Positions 37,627 through 47,375 of a DNA stretch of 64,000 nucleotides are shown here, piece by piece. The number at the start of each line of letters is the position of its first letter. The first letter of the stretch is position 1. This DNA comes from Sphingomonas hankyongi (GTDB lineage Bacteria; Pseudomonadota; Alphaproteobacteria; Sphingomonadales; Sphingomonadaceae). The translations under genes were made by a program, and so were the position numbers. The stretch is from positions 558,001 through 622,000 of the forward strand of contig NZ_JAMGBE010000003.1 of assembly GCF_023516575.1 (NCBI RefSeq), read 5' to 3'. The notes under the pieces were generated by a model that did no database searches, was not told where the DNA came from, and saw only the letters and a list, made by a program, of their open reading frames with translations.

Positions 37627-39306
37627 CTAGGCCACCGACTTCGAGCTTCGGACAGCGTTGCTCGTCCAGTTGACGAATTCGTCTTCGAACATCGCAGGGG
37701 CGAAGACGAACCCCTGGACGGTGTCGCAACCCATTGCGCGCAGGATGTCCGCTTGAGCTGCGGTCTCCACCGCTTCGGCCACCACTTCGCAGCCTATGCC
37801 CTTGATCAGCTGAATGACCGCCTGCAGGATCACCCGGGCCTTCTCGGAGCTTTCGATGCCCAAGATCAGGGAAGGATCGATCTTTACCCGATCCAGGGGG
37901 ATCGTGCGCAGGCGCGCCAGATTGGAATAGCCCGTCCCGAAATCATCTAGTGCGATTCGAGCCCCATCGAGCCGTAGTGCGCCGATCTCAATGAGCACGG
38001 TGTCGCTCGCTTCCATGGCGGCGCTCTCCGTGAATTCGAGCTCCACCAGGGAAAGCGGAACATCCGCCTGCGCAAAGGTTGAACGAAGCTTTGCGAAAAA
38101 GTCCGCACGATCCAGCTGACGCGGGCTGATATTTATTGCGATCCGTCCATCGAAGCCCTCTCGGCTCCAGGCGCTTAGAGTTGCTGCCATTTCCGCAAGA
38201 ACCCAGTCACCGATCTCGGCGATAATGCCGCTCCGCTCGGCAACCGGGATGAAGCTCGAGGGAAGCCGCATTCCATCAACCGGGTGGTTCCAGCGCAAGA
38301 GCGCTTCGGCTCCCGCCACTTCTCCAGTCAACAGGCTCATCTGGGGTTGGAAGGCGAGCAGGAACTCGCCGCGTTGCACCGCTTGAGATAGCGCAAGCTC
38401 CGTTTGCAGTTTCTCTTGATGCTCGGCAGCAAGCTCCTTGTTGAAGATACAATGTTGGCCGCCGCCGTTGGATTTTGCGCGGTACATGGCGACGTCTGCA
38501 GACCGCATGAGAGCCTCGACGGTGGTTCCATGGTCAGGCGCTAGGGCGACGCCGATCGAAGCACCGATGTCGACGCTATGCGACGAGATCTCGAAAGGCT
38601 CCGCAATTTCCAGCGCGATGCGTCGTGCAATCCGCTCGACGCGAGCGCGTTCGGCTTCCGGGAAGAAGATTGTGAACTCGTCGCCGGCGAGACGGGCCAG
38701 CAATGGGCGCATGCTCGCCTTACCCGCGAACTCCGCGTTGACGACGACTCGCAGGCGGTTGCCAACCATGATCAGAAGCTGGTCGCCCCGGGCGTGGCCG
38801 AGGCTGTCGTTGACCATCTTGAATCGATCCAGGTCGACGAAGAGCATCGCGCTGCGCTGATCGGGCTTGCGCTCACTCAGAAGCTTGTCGGCTTCGGACC
38901 GGAAATGAAGGCGATTGGGAAGCGACGTCACCGGGTCGTACATGCCGAGCGCATGGGCATTCTCGATCGAAGCTCGGACCTCAGCGAAAAGCGTGTCGAC
39001 CGCGGACGCGAGGACCGGCATAGCGCGCCGCAGGGGTGCAGGCGCCGGTGAAACCAGGTCGCCGGCTTCGACCGCCATCAGACGCTCGCTCAACGCCGAA
39101 AGGGCTCGTGCGCTCTCGCTATTGGGGCGCTCGGAGGCAATGTAGCTGACCAGCAGGCAGAAAGCGCCGGCGACAATCGCAGCGAGAAGCTTTTCGTCAA
39201 ACTCCGTGACGTAGAGCAGTGCGCCCAGCGAAAAGACGAAGGACGCAAACCCTGCCATACACGACAAAATCGCGTTGCTGAGCTGTTGGGCCGTCCCGGC
39301 TTTCAT
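37627..39306 (-). CDS. GGDEF-EAL domain protein (cyclic di-GMP turnover)
   Basis: A 559-residue protein with two membrane helices at residues 10-55, then a GGDEF domain (about 125-275) and an EAL domain (about 310-545). The GGDEF signature reads LAGDEF at residues 206-211, so the first Gly is Ala. The EAL domain has AEALLRW, INISPRQL, ELEFTES, ALDDFGTGYS, VKIDPS and AEAVET, all residues of active phosphodiesterases. I chose ATG 39306 because the longer ORF to 39447 would overlap the smr-like gene by 89 bases. Confidence 0.92.
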   Translation of the reverse strand: MKAGTAQQLSNAILSCMAGFASFVFSLGALLYVTEFDEKLLAAIVAGAFCLLVSYIASERPNSESARALSALSERLMAVEAGDLVSPAPAPLRRAMPVLASAVDTLFAEVRASIENAHALGMYDPVTSLPNRLHFRSEADKLLSERKPDQRSAMLFVDLDRFKMVNDSLGHARGDQLLIMVGNRLRVVVNAEFAGKASMRPLLARLAGDEFTIFFPEAERARVERIARRIALEIAEPFEISSHSVDIGASIGVALAPDHGTTVEALMRSADVAMYRAKSNGGGQHCIFNKELAAEHQEKLQTELALSQAVQRGEFLLAFQPQMSLLTGEVAGAEALLRWNHPVDGMRLPSSFIPVAERSGIIAEIGDWVLAEMAATLSAWSREGFDGRIAINISPRQLDRADFFAKLRSTFAQADVPLSLVELEFTESAAMEASDTVLIEIGALRLDGARIALDDFGTGYSNLARLRTIPLDRVKIDPSLILGIESSEKARVILQAVIQLIKGIGCEVVAEAVETAAQADILRAMGCDTVQGFVFAPAMFEDEFVNWTSNAVRSSKSVA

Positions 39307-39358
39307 CAAATATCGCGCCCCTACCCGCCCGCGGTACGGGATCGGGGTTAACAAACCG

Positions 39359-39886
39359 TCAGCGTGCGCGACGAAGAACGATATAAAGGCTGCCGCCCCC
39401 GCCATGACGGCGATGCGCGTCGCGAACGGCGGCGATGTGCGACGCATGGCGCGACGCTGCGAGCCAATCGTGCACGGCAGCGCGGATGCGCCCGCGCGCG
39501 ACGGGCGGATGTCCAGGCCGGTGATGCCCGGTGATGAGCAGCATCAATCGGTCGCCTTGCCGGATTGCGCGGTCCAGTTGGGCGTCGATGGTTTGCCAGG
39601 CCCGATCCAACGTCATCCCGTGCAGATCCACTGTGCGATCGGGCTCGACCGAGCCGGACCGGAGCCGTTTGTCCCAGCTACCGTCCAGAGTCGCGGATGC
39701 ATGCGGACGCGGCGTCGACTTTTCGATTGCTGTTGGCCGTAAGGGCGGGATTCGCTTCGCGGTCGCGGAGGCCGGAATCGCCCTTTCGGCTGGAGCCTCG
39801 CGCTCCGGCGCGTCCCGGGACAGCGGCCTGATGCTCGCCGTCACCCGTGCCCACAGTGACGCCTCTTCAGGGTTGAGCGAGCGCAC
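39359..39886 (-). CDS. Smr/MutS2-type domain protein
   Basis: A 175-residue protein. Residues 1-85 form a charged linker with a SLNPEEASLWARVTASI start that is common in alphaproteobacterial Smr proteins. Residues 88-175 are a Smr domain: VDLHGMTLDRAWQTIDAQLDRA, LLITGHHRPG (the usual TGKG motif reads TGHHRPG) and GGGGSLYIVLRR. Smr domains are nucleases or nucleic-acid-binding units. It starts at GTG 39886 and overlaps mltA by 20 bases. The longer frame upstream is an mltA shadow. Confidence 0.85.
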   Translation of the reverse strand: MRSLNPEEASLWARVTASIRPLSRDAPEREAPAERAIPASATAKRIPPLRPTAIEKSTPRPHASATLDGSWDKRLRSGSVEPDRTVDLHGMTLDRAWQTIDAQLDRAIRQGDRLMLLITGHHRPGHPPVARGRIRAAVHDWLAASRHASHIAAVRDAHRRHGGGGSLYIVLRRAR

Positions 39887-41063
39887 GGGCAGCGACGCCC
39901 TTGGGCAGCAGGATGAGTGCTTGGCCCGACGCCGACATTCCGCCAGCGATTCGCGTGGCGTCGTCACCGGCGCCCCAATAAGTATCGAAGCGATTAGGGC
40001 CTTTGATGGCACCGCCGACATCCTGAGCAATCCAGAGCCCTGTCGCCTCTGGACGGTCCATGGTGAGGAGGACCGGAGCCCCAAGCGGAATGAACTTTGG
40101 ATCCGCCGCCACGGTGCCGCGCGGAGTGATCGGAAGCCCGAGCGATCCGAGTGGCGGGCCTGGCAGCTCCTTGAAGAAGATGTAGGAGAGGTTTTCGCGC
40201 ATGAGCGCCCGTCCCTCGTCGGGATTGGCACGGATCCAATCCTTTATCGCCTGCATGTTGGCTCCGCCGGGAGGCAGGACGCCGCGCTCACGAAGCAGGC
40301 GGCCGATCGCGACATATTCGCGGCCGTTTTGATTGTCGTAACCGATCCGCATGACGGTCCCGTCGGGAAGCCTCAGCTCGCCGGAACCCTGGATCTCAAT
40401 GAAAAAAAGGTCGACCGGGTCCGCTGCCCAGCCGATTTCCAAGCCCTTGTTGGCAAGCGCACCGTCATCGATCTCGGCACGTGTGTAGTAGGGCACGCAA
40501 ACGCCGCTCGCATCGAGTCTGCCGCGGCCGGTCGACCCGTCCGCGCGGGTGCAGCGCACCAGGTCCGGCGGAGTCCGATAAATCGGTATCGTATATCCGG
40601 CCCCTGCCGTTCGAGAGCCGGCTGTCTCGGGGATGTAATAGCCCGTGGCAAAGGCCTGGCCGTTAGCCACTTGCACCCAGTCGAAACGGTAGAAGAAGAA
40701 ACCCGGCGCATACTCCGGCTGCAGGGTGGCTGCCTCGCGGCACACGGCGCTCCAGTCCGCGGGCTGGGTCAGCAAGGATGAGTCTTGCCTGCGGGTCAGC
40801 GCGGAGCAACTCGTACGGAATGCCTGGAGCGCTCTCACCGCGTCCTCCGCCTTGAGCAGCTTGGGCTGGCCGATAGCGACTCCTGCAGCGCGCGCGTTAG
40901 GCGCCGTCGTCGGGGGCGCAGGCGATGGCGTCGGAACAGGCGCAGGAGTTGGTTTGGGCGCGGGCGCGGGCGGCGGAGGTGCCGGCGCGGGAGTGGGTTG
41001 CGTCGCGCAAGCGGCCAATGTCGCAAGGGAAGCGAGCGTCAGCGCCCGCGCAACGAATCTCAC
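39867..41063 (-). CDS. mltA: Membrane-bound lytic murein transglycosylase A
   Basis: MltA cleaves peptidoglycan to 1,6-anhydromuropeptides. The 398-residue protein starts at GTG 41063 (GTGA overlap with the Tim44-like gene). It has a lipoprotein signal (FVARALTLASLATLAAC), then a Pro/Ala-rich linker, the MltA double-psi beta-barrel domain (about residues 115-270) with FIEIQGSGELRLPDG, and the 3D domain with GLWIAQDVGGAIKGPNRFDTYWG, whose Asp residues are the catalytic site. The family architecture is complete. Confidence 0.93.
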   Translation of the reverse strand: MRFVARALTLASLATLAACATQPTPAPAPPPPAPAPKPTPAPVPTPSPAPPTTAPNARAAGVAIGQPKLLKAEDAVRALQAFRTSCSALTRRQDSSLLTQPADWSAVCREAATLQPEYAPGFFFYRFDWVQVANGQAFATGYYIPETAGSRTAGAGYTIPIYRTPPDLVRCTRADGSTGRGRLDASGVCVPYYTRAEIDDGALANKGLEIGWAADPVDLFFIEIQGSGELRLPDGTVMRIGYDNQNGREYVAIGRLLRERGVLPPGGANMQAIKDWIRANPDEGRALMRENLSYIFFKELPGPPLGSLGLPITPRGTVAADPKFIPLGAPVLLTMDRPEATGLWIAQDVGGAIKGPNRFDTYWGAGDDATRIAGGMSASGQALILLPKGVAARALAQP

Positions 41064-41713
41064 TCTTCCTCGTCGGTCTCGATCAGCAGCCAATTCGGAT
41101 CGCGCGAGGAAATGTCGCGACGGAAAGTCCAAAGGTCTCGGGTCTGAACGGCATCGCTCAACGAGCCCGCAACGACCTCGTTGTCGCTGTTGCGGGTCAC
41201 CGCTGCAATGTCCGCTTCAAAACGTACCGTGACGACCGCTGCCTGCCGCTCGATTGCCGCCTCGGCGATCACGACCTGGTCCATCGCGACCAGGCGATTG
41301 TCGAGGACAAGCCCGTCCTTCGAGCGCTGCTCGATCGCACCGGCAAATGTCTCATACACATGATCATCGACGAACGGGCGGAGTGCGGCAGCGTCGCCCC
41401 TCCAGAATGCCTCGAGGATAATGCGATATGCCGCTGAAGCACCTTCGAGGAACTTGGCGACGTCGAAGCTCGGGTCGGCAGCAAGCAATGCCCTGACGCC
41501 CGGTCCGGCGGTCGGGAGAAACGCCATGTCGCCGGCATCCATGCTTGGGGCGGCCGGCGCCGCGGGTTGCGCGGGTCGAGTCTCGACACGGCCATCGGTG
41601 TCAGCCGGCCTCAAGATAGGCTGCTGCTCATGCCCGGTGCGCTCCCCGAGAACGCTGTAGAGCCGAAGCCCAATGAATAGCGCGACGAGCGCAAGGATGA
41701 CGATAACGGTCAA
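41060..41713 (-). CDS. Tim44/TimA-like inner-membrane protein
   Basis: A 217-residue protein with an N-terminal helix (VIVILALVALFIGLRLYSVLG), an Ala/Pro-rich linker and a Tim44-like domain from about residue 80 (FDVAKFLEGASAAYRIILEAFWRGDAAALRPFV). It is related to the mitochondrial import motor subunit Tim44; bacterial relatives are membrane-associated with unclear roles. The start is TTG 41713, as no ATG precedes the helix. It is divergent from secB across 183 bases, an arrangement I recall as conserved in alphaproteobacteria. Confidence 0.87.
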   Translation of the reverse strand: MTVIVILALVALFIGLRLYSVLGERTGHEQQPILRPADTDGRVETRPAQPAAPAAPSMDAGDMAFLPTAGPGVRALLAADPSFDVAKFLEGASAAYRIILEAFWRGDAAALRPFVDDHVYETFAGAIEQRSKDGLVLDNRLVAMDQVVIAEAAIERQAAVVTVRFEADIAAVTRNSDNEVVAGSLSDAVQTRDLWTFRRDISSRDPNWLLIETDEEE

Positions 41714-41896
41714 GCTGTTTCAATCCTGGTCCAAGTTGCCTGACAACATAATGCGCCACTCGTAAAGATTCCAACACTGGGGTAACGCATGAGGCGGCAT
41801 TGCGCCCCATTTCCGCGACTGCTAGTCGCCGGGCCGCGTAACGCCGCTTCACCAGCGGCTTCCACGACAGCTCAACGTTTTGCAAGGACAGCATTA

Positions 41897-42436
41897 ATGG
41901 CGGACCAGGATCCGAACACCGGCGGCAATGGCGCAGCCGCCCCGGCGGATGGCGCACAGTTTTCCGTACTCGCCCAGTATATCAAGGATTTGTCGGTCGA
42001 GAATCCGAGCGCGCCGCAAGTCTTCCAGTGGCAGGCGCAGCCGAGCCTCGACGTCCAGTTCCACATCAACGTCGATAAGGTCGCGGACGACGTGCACGAA
42101 GTGGCGCTCAAGATCGACGTGACCGCAAAGTCGGAGAACGGCGTACATTTCGTCGTGGATCTCAGCTACGCGGGGCTTTTCGGCATCCGTGGGCTGCCGG
42201 ACGAAGCGCTGGCCCCGATCCTGCTGGTTGAAGCGCCGAGATTGGTCTTCCCGTTCGCTCGCCAGATCGTCGCCGACGCGGTCTCCAATTCCGGATTCCC
42301 GCCGCTGCTGCTCGATCCGATCGACTTCGCCGGAGCTTATGTCGCGCAGGTCGAAGCCGCGCAGCGTGGGGCCGAAGGGAACGGCGGCAACGGTTCGGGC
42401 GAACTGCCCGCGACCGAAGGCCCGCAGCAAGCCTGA
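41897..42436 (+). CDS. secB: Protein-export chaperone SecB
   Basis: SecB keeps preproteins unfolded and passes them to SecA. The 179-residue protein begins MADQDPNTGGNG, with the conserved core FSVLAQYIKDLSVENPSAPQVF, ILLVEAPRLVFPFARQIVADAVSNSGFPPLLLDPIDF, given in parts of the same C-terminal helix region. The tail is Gly/Glu/Pro-rich, as often in alphaproteobacteria. ATG 41897 follows the Ala-rich leader of an in-frame shadow. It is 22 bases before murJ. Confidence 0.95.
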   Translation: MADQDPNTGGNGAAAPADGAQFSVLAQYIKDLSVENPSAPQVFQWQAQPSLDVQFHINVDKVADDVHEVALKIDVTAKSENGVHFVVDLSYAGLFGIRGLPDEALAPILLVEAPRLVFPFARQIVADAVSNSGFPPLLLDPIDFAGAYVAQVEAAQRGAEGNGGNGSGELPATEGPQQA

Positions 42437-42458
42437 CGAAACCGGCCGAAGCGGGCGC

Positions 42459-44018
42459 ATGAACCTCTTCAAGGCGACCGGCACGATCGGCGGCCTCACG
42501 CTTGTGAGCCGCATCGCCGGATTCGCGCGCGAGATGCTGATGTCTCGCGTGATGGGTGCGAGTTGGCAGGCAGATGCCTTCTTCGTCGCCTTCCGCCTGC
42601 CCAATACCTTTCGTCGGCTGTTCGGCGAGGGCGCGTTCTCGGCGGGGTTCGTGCCGCTCTATGCGCAGAGACTTCAGGGTCAGAATGGCGAGACGGAGGC
42701 GAAAAACTTCTCCGAGGAGATCCTGGCCGTCTTCGTCCCTACGTTGATCCTGTTCACCATCGTTTTCGAGATCATAATGGGACCGTTCGTGTTCCTGATC
42801 TCGGGCTATCACGGCGAGAAACTGGCGCTTGCCAGCTTCCTTACGCGGATCACGTTCCCGTACCTGCTGTTGATCAGCCTCGTCTCGCTGTTCTCGGGCA
42901 TCCTCAACAGCATTGCGCGCTTCACGGCCGCCGCCTTCGCCCCTGCCCTGCTTAACCTCGCGATGCTCACCGCTCTCATCGTCGTCCCGGTCGGCGGGAC
43001 CACGACAGCCGTGGCCTTGTCCGCCGCCGTCACCGCCGGTGGCGTGCTGCAGCTGTTCCTTCTTCTTGGCGCATGCAAACGCGCTGGGATCGTGCTCAAG
43101 CTGCGCAAGCCCAGGATGACCCCGGGTGTCAGGCAGTTCGTCCGCGTGGTCATCCCGGCGACGCTCGGCGCGGGCGTCTATCAGATCAGCGCGTTCATCG
43201 ACACTTTCTTCCTCGCTCGCATCGGCACCGGATCGCTCAGCTACTTCAACTATGCGGATCGTCTGAACCAGCTTCCCCTTGGGGTGATCGGAGCAGCGCT
43301 GGGCACGGCCATTCTTCCCCAAATCAGCAAGCACGTCGGAGCGAACGAGCCCGACAAAGCCGCCCACGTGCAGAGCCAGGCGGCCGAGCTTGCCATGCTG
43401 CTCTGCCTGCCCGCGGCACTCGCGCTGGCGGTCAGTGCGGGTCCCCTGGTGTCCGCGCTGTTCCAGGGCGGGCGGTTTACTCCTGAGGATGCGCATCTCA
43501 CGGCGGTTACCCTGTCCATCGTCGTCCTGGGTCTTCCTGCTTATGTGCTCGTGAAAGTTCTGACCCCGGGCTTCTACTCGCGGCAGGACACTGCGACCCC
43601 GGTCAAGATCGCCTGCATCGTGCTCGTCGCCACGGTGGTGCTCAACTTCCTGCTGATCCCGCCCTTCGGGATTGCCGGACTGGCTTCTGCAATCGCGATT
43701 TGCTCATGGCTCAACTGCCTGATGCTCTACGTCATCCTGCACCGACGCGGGCATTTCCGGATCCCCCGCTGGCTCGCTTCGCGCGTCGCTCGGCAGATGA
43801 TCGCCTGCCTAGGCATGGCGGCAGCGCTCTACGCAATTAAGCTCGTAGTAGGCGACTGGTTCAGCGCGTCCCCGGGCAAGCGCCTCATCGGGGTCGTGGC
43901 GCTCGTGGGCGGGGGAATGGCCGTATATTTCCCCCTCGTCTGGATTCTCGGCGGAACTGATCGCGAAGAACTCAAAGCCCTGTTCAAGCGGCGGAGGCCA
44001 TATACCGATGCCGGCTGA
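42459..44018 (+). CDS. murJ: Lipid II flippase MurJ
   Basis: MurJ (MviN) moves lipid II across the inner membrane for peptidoglycan synthesis. The 519-residue protein has about 14 helices of the MOP superfamily. It includes SRIAGFAREMLMSRVMGASWQADAFFVAFRLPNTFRRLFGEGAFS, described in parts, which contains the conserved arginines and Asp of the central cavity, and PATLGAGVYQISAFIDTFFLA. ATG 42459 is the natural start. The gene overlaps trpS by 11 bases. Confidence 0.95.
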   Translation: MNLFKATGTIGGLTLVSRIAGFAREMLMSRVMGASWQADAFFVAFRLPNTFRRLFGEGAFSAGFVPLYAQRLQGQNGETEAKNFSEEILAVFVPTLILFTIVFEIIMGPFVFLISGYHGEKLALASFLTRITFPYLLLISLVSLFSGILNSIARFTAAAFAPALLNLAMLTALIVVPVGGTTTAVALSAAVTAGGVLQLFLLLGACKRAGIVLKLRKPRMTPGVRQFVRVVIPATLGAGVYQISAFIDTFFLARIGTGSLSYFNYADRLNQLPLGVIGAALGTAILPQISKHVGANEPDKAAHVQSQAAELAMLLCLPAALALAVSAGPLVSALFQGGRFTPEDAHLTAVTLSIVVLGLPAYVLVKVLTPGFYSRQDTATPVKIACIVLVATVVLNFLLIPPFGIAGLASAIAICSWLNCLMLYVILHRRGHFRIPRWLASRVARQMIACLGMAAALYAIKLVVGDWFSASPGKRLIGVVALVGGGMAVYFPLVWILGGTDREELKALFKRRRPYTDAG

Positions 44019-45018
44019 TGCAAGCATGCGCGTGGTCTCAGGGATCCAGCCTACCGGCGACTTGCACCTCGGAAACCTTCTCGGCGCGATCCTCCGCTGG
44101 GTTCGGATGCAGGACGAGGCTGAGTGCCTCTATTTCCTCGCCGATCTTCACTCATTGTCCGAATATATCGAGCCTGATGTCCGGCGCTCCAGCATTCGCG
44201 AAATGGCGGCCGCCCTTTTCGCGAGCGGTATCGATCCTTCGAAATCGATTCTCTTCGCGCAAAGCGCTGTCCCGGAACACGCCGAGCTGTGCTGGATCCT
44301 CAATGGAACCGCCCGCATGGGCTGGCTGAACCGGATGACGCAATGGAAGGACAAAGCCGGCAAGAATCGGGAAGGCGCGTCTGTCGCCCTGTTTGACTAT
44401 CCGGTGCTCCAGGCGGCCGATATCTTGCTCTATCGTGCAACGCACGTGCCTGTCGGCGAGGATCAGAAGCAGCATATCGAGCTCACCCGCGACATCGCGC
44501 TCAAGTTCAATACCGACTTCGATGTCGACCTCTTCACCCCGCCCGAACCGTTCATTGGCGGCGGTGCCGCGGCCCGCATAATGAGCCTTCGAGACGGCCG
44601 ATCGAAGATGTCGAAGTCGGACCCGTCGGAGATGAGCCGCATACATCTAACGGACGACGACGACGCTATCGCTCAGAAGGTTCGCAAGGCGAAGACTGAC
44701 CCGGACCCGCTTCCGGAAGATCCAACTCTTCTCGAGCCGAGGCCCGAAACGAAGAACCTCGTCGGCATCTACGGCGCGGTGACCGGCGAAACGGTCGAAC
44801 AAGTGCTGGCGCGCTTCGCGGGCCAGGGCTTCGGAGAGTTCAAGCCGGCGCTCGCCGACGCGCTCATCTCGCTCCTTGGTCCGCTCCGCTCGAGGCTCGA
44901 GGAATTCCGCCGCGATCCTGACGAGCTCGACCGGATATTGCTGAGTGGCGCCGAACGGGCTCGTGAGCTGGCGGCACCCACCCTTGCGGAAGCATATCGG
45001 GCTGTCGGGCTAAAATAA
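44008..45018 (+). CDS. trpS: Tryptophan--tRNA ligase
   Basis: Class I aminoacyl-tRNA synthetase for tryptophan. The 336-residue protein has the HIGH-like GDLHLGNLLGAILRW near residue 20 and KMSKSDPSEMSRIHLTDD near residue 210. GGAGG lies ten bases before ATG 44008, which supports this start even though it lies in murJ; a second ATG at 44026 is six codons in. Two bases differ from a simple reading of the typical GNYLG in the HIGH region (GNLLG here). Confidence 0.95.
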   Translation: MPADASMRVVSGIQPTGDLHLGNLLGAILRWVRMQDEAECLYFLADLHSLSEYIEPDVRRSSIREMAAALFASGIDPSKSILFAQSAVPEHAELCWILNGTARMGWLNRMTQWKDKAGKNREGASVALFDYPVLQAADILLYRATHVPVGEDQKQHIELTRDIALKFNTDFDVDLFTPPEPFIGGGAAARIMSLRDGRSKMSKSDPSEMSRIHLTDDDDAIAQKVRKAKTDPDPLPEDPTLLEPRPETKNLVGIYGAVTGETVEQVLARFAGQGFGEFKPALADALISLLGPLRSRLEEFRRDPDELDRILLSGAERARELAAPTLAEAYRAVGLK

Positions 45019-45100
45019 CGCTTCATCGACGGTTCAGCGCTAATTGTGCAATAAACGGAAGATCTTCAACCGTTTATCCCGAGTTCCAGGGGACTGAACC

Positions 45101-45820
45101 ATGCGTATCAAAAAACTCGCAACCGCGCTCGCGCTCGGTGTCGCCGCGGTCGGCGTCTCCGGCTGCGCCACCGGACTGAACACCAAGGTCTCACGCTATC
45201 AGGCGGCAAGCATTCCGCTTGGCCAGACGTTCTACGTCGTCTCCGACCAAGGGCCGGCAACGCCCGAATTCTATCATTATGCGTCGATGGTCTCGCAGCA
45301 GCTGCAGGCGCAGGGTTATCGCCCGGCCGGTGCACCAAGCGTCGCCGACATGCTCGTCAAACTGGATTATGGCGTCGACGAGGGCCGCAAGGAATATGTG
45401 GATCAGCCGTACATGGGCGGCTCGCGCTACGGTTGGGGTTCCTACGGTTATGGCTGGCGCGATCCCTTCTTCGATCCGCGCTGGGGCGTTTATTATGGCC
45501 GCCCTTATTGGTCGAGCTGGGGCCGCAGCCCCTTCTATTACGGCTGGAACGATCCGTTCTGGTATGCCTCTCCTTATGCCGGTTACGGCCCGTATGGGTA
45601 TGACCGGATCCGCGAATATACGGTTTACAAGAGCTTCCTCGACATGGACATCGTGCGCCGCGCCGACAACGCGCAACTGTTCGAAGGCCACGCGCAGGCA
45701 CGATCTCAGACCGACGAGCTTGAGAAACTCGTGCCGAACCTCGTCACGGCCATGTTCACCGGATTTCCGGGAAAGAACGGCGAGACGGTGAAGATCACGG
45801 TCCCGGCACGAAAGAACTAA
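45101..45820 (+). CDS. DUF4136 lipoprotein with an aromatic/Gly-rich insert
   Basis: A 239-residue exported lipoprotein: signal MRIKKLATALALGVAAVGVS followed by the lipobox GC at Cys22. DUF4136-like features (SIPLGQTFYVVSDQGP, QLQAQGYRPA near residues 38-76) lie before a segment at residues 104-168 packed with Tyr, Trp, Phe and Gly. The rest (residues 175-239) returns to ordinary composition, ending TVPARKN. The function of DUF4136 is unknown. It is followed by a strong terminator. The DNA of the insert is codon-balanced and not an obvious repeat. Confidence 0.83.
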   Translation: MRIKKLATALALGVAAVGVSGCATGLNTKVSRYQAASIPLGQTFYVVSDQGPATPEFYHYASMVSQQLQAQGYRPAGAPSVADMLVKLDYGVDEGRKEYVDQPYMGGSRYGWGSYGYGWRDPFFDPRWGVYYGRPYWSSWGRSPFYYGWNDPFWYASPYAGYGPYGYDRIREYTVYKSFLDMDIVRRADNAQLFEGHAQARSQTDELEKLVPNLVTAMFTGFPGKNGETVKITVPARKN

Positions 45821-45847
45821 TCGGCGCCTTCGCGATACGAAAAAGAC

Positions 45848-45885
45848 GAGGCCCGTCCGAAGCAGGTTCGGGCGGGCCTCTTTTT
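45848..45885. terminator. Bidirectional rho-independent terminator between DUF4136 gene and dnaA
   Basis: A 14-pair stem, GAGGCCCGTCCGAA with TTCGGGCGGGCCTC (one G-U pair), has a five-base loop and is followed by TTTTT on the plus strand (45881-45885). On the minus strand the same stem is followed, after GTC, by another run of five T (bases 45840-45844). It therefore can stop transcription from the lipoprotein gene and, in the other direction, from dnaA. Confidence 0.92.
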
Positions 45886-45916
45886 CCGGCGCTCGGGACG
45901 CCTGGAAATTGTGATC

Positions 45917-47287
45917 TCAGCCTTCGAGCTGGCGTGTCAGCAGCCGAATGTCGGCATCCAGCTCGGCATCGCTTGCCCGCAACTTCTCAATCTGGCGCAC
46001 CGCATGGATCACCGTGGTGTGATCCCGCCCGCCGAAGCGCCGACCGATGTCCGGCAGCGACTTCGGCGTCAGCTGCTTGGACAGGTACATGGCGACCTGG
46101 CGCGGGCGCGCCACCTCCCGCGCGCGCCGCGCCGAGGTCATCTCGGCTTTCCGGATCCGATAATGCTCCGCGACCTGTGTCTGGATCTCGTCGATCGAGA
46201 TCCGCCGCTGGTTCGCGCGAAGGACGTTGGCCAGCACTTCCTCGACGAACGCTACGTCGATCGTGCGCCCGGTCATCATCGCATAGGCGCCGATGCGATT
46301 GAGCGCACCTTCGAGCTCACGGACCGACGAGGTCACTCGCCGCGCAAGGAAATCGATGACATTGCGCGGCATTTCGACGCCCGGAAGCGTCTCCAGCTTG
46401 GATACGATGATGTTGAAGCGAAGCTCGTAATCCGCGGCATTGATGTCGGCGACGAGGCCCCAGGAGAGGCGCGACAGGATGCGCGGTGCGATGCCGTCGA
46501 GGTCCTGCGGCGCGCGGTCGGACGTGATCACCAGGCGCCGGCCGGCGGTGATGATCTCGTTCATAGTGTGGAAAAATTCTTCCTGAGTAGAATCCTTGCC
46601 GGCGATGAACTGGACATCGTCGATGAGCAGCAGGTCCGCGTTGCGAAGGCGCTGCTTGAAACCGATGGTATCGTTTTCCTTCAGCGCGCGAATGAACTCG
46701 ACCATGAACTTTTCGGCCGACATCGACACCACGCGCGATCCGCGGTTTTGAGCCAGGAAAGCGTGACCGATGGCGTGAAGCAGGTGAGTCTTGCCGCGCC
46801 CCGTGCCACCGTGGATGAACAACGGATTGAAGCTGACCGTCTGGGACGTGGCCAAAGTCCGGGCGGCGGTTGCGGCGACTTCGTTCGCCTTGCCCACCAC
46901 AAAAGTCTCGAACCGATAGCGAGGATCGAAGTTGGGTGTATTCGGATCCCGCTCCGACGGCGCCGGCCCTTCTTCTAGAATCAACAACGGAGCCGGGCGT
47001 GGTGCGTCCGCCGCGGCAATCACGCGCACGTCACGAACAATCGGGAGGACCGTCTTCCAGGCAAGCCCGAGACGCTCACCGAAGTGCGAACGCACCCAGT
47101 CGGCCATGAACTGGCTCGGCATGACAACATCGAGCGTCCCGCTGTCCGGCTCAAAGGCGCCGAGCTCGGCGGGCTTCAGCCATCCATCGAAGGTTCGCGC
47201 CCCGAGATCCTTGCGCAGTCCAATGCGGATCGAGTCCCAAGCTGCCTCGAGGGGAGCCGCGACCGTTGCCGGCTCAGCGACCTCCAT
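45917..47287 (-). CDS. dnaA: Chromosomal replication initiator protein DnaA
   Basis: DnaA opens oriC and is also a transcription regulator. The protein of 456 residues (from ATG 47287) has domain I ([24 protein letters not shown]), the AAA+ domain with Walker [17 protein letters not shown] and Walker [14 protein letters not shown], and domain IV with the DnaA-box motif [18 protein letters not shown]. An in-frame TTG at 47353 could extend it by 22 residues; I judge ATG more likely, but its GGAGG is 13 bases upstream. The upstream non-coding region is described separately. Confidence 0.94.
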   Translation of the reverse strand: MEVAEPATVAAPLEAAWDSIRIGLRKDLGARTFDGWLKPAELGAFEPDSGTLDVVMPSQFMADWVRSHFGERLGLAWKTVLPIVRDVRVIAAADAPRPAPLLILEEGPAPSERDPNTPNFDPRYRFETFVVGKANEVAATAARTLATSQTVSFNPLFIHGGTGRGKTHLLHAIGHAFLAQNRGSRVVSMSAEKFMVEFIRALKENDTIGFKQRLRNADLLLIDDVQFIAGKDSTQEEFFHTMNEIITAGRRLVITSDRAPQDLDGIAPRILSRLSWGLVADINAADYELRFNIIVSKLETLPGVEMPRNVIDFLARRVTSSVRELEGALNRIGAYAMMTGRTIDVAFVEEVLANVLRANQRRISIDEIQTQVAEHYRIRKAEMTSARRAREVARPRQVAMYLSKQLTPKSLPDIGRRFGGRDHTTVIHAVRQIEKLRASDAELDADIRLLTRQLEG

Positions 47288-47375
47288 AGACGAATTCGTC
47301 CCTCCGCCCTGCACTGGCACGCGCCTCCCTCGAACAGCCCCCAGCCGAGACAAAAGGTTCCTGTTGCCCGCGAAC

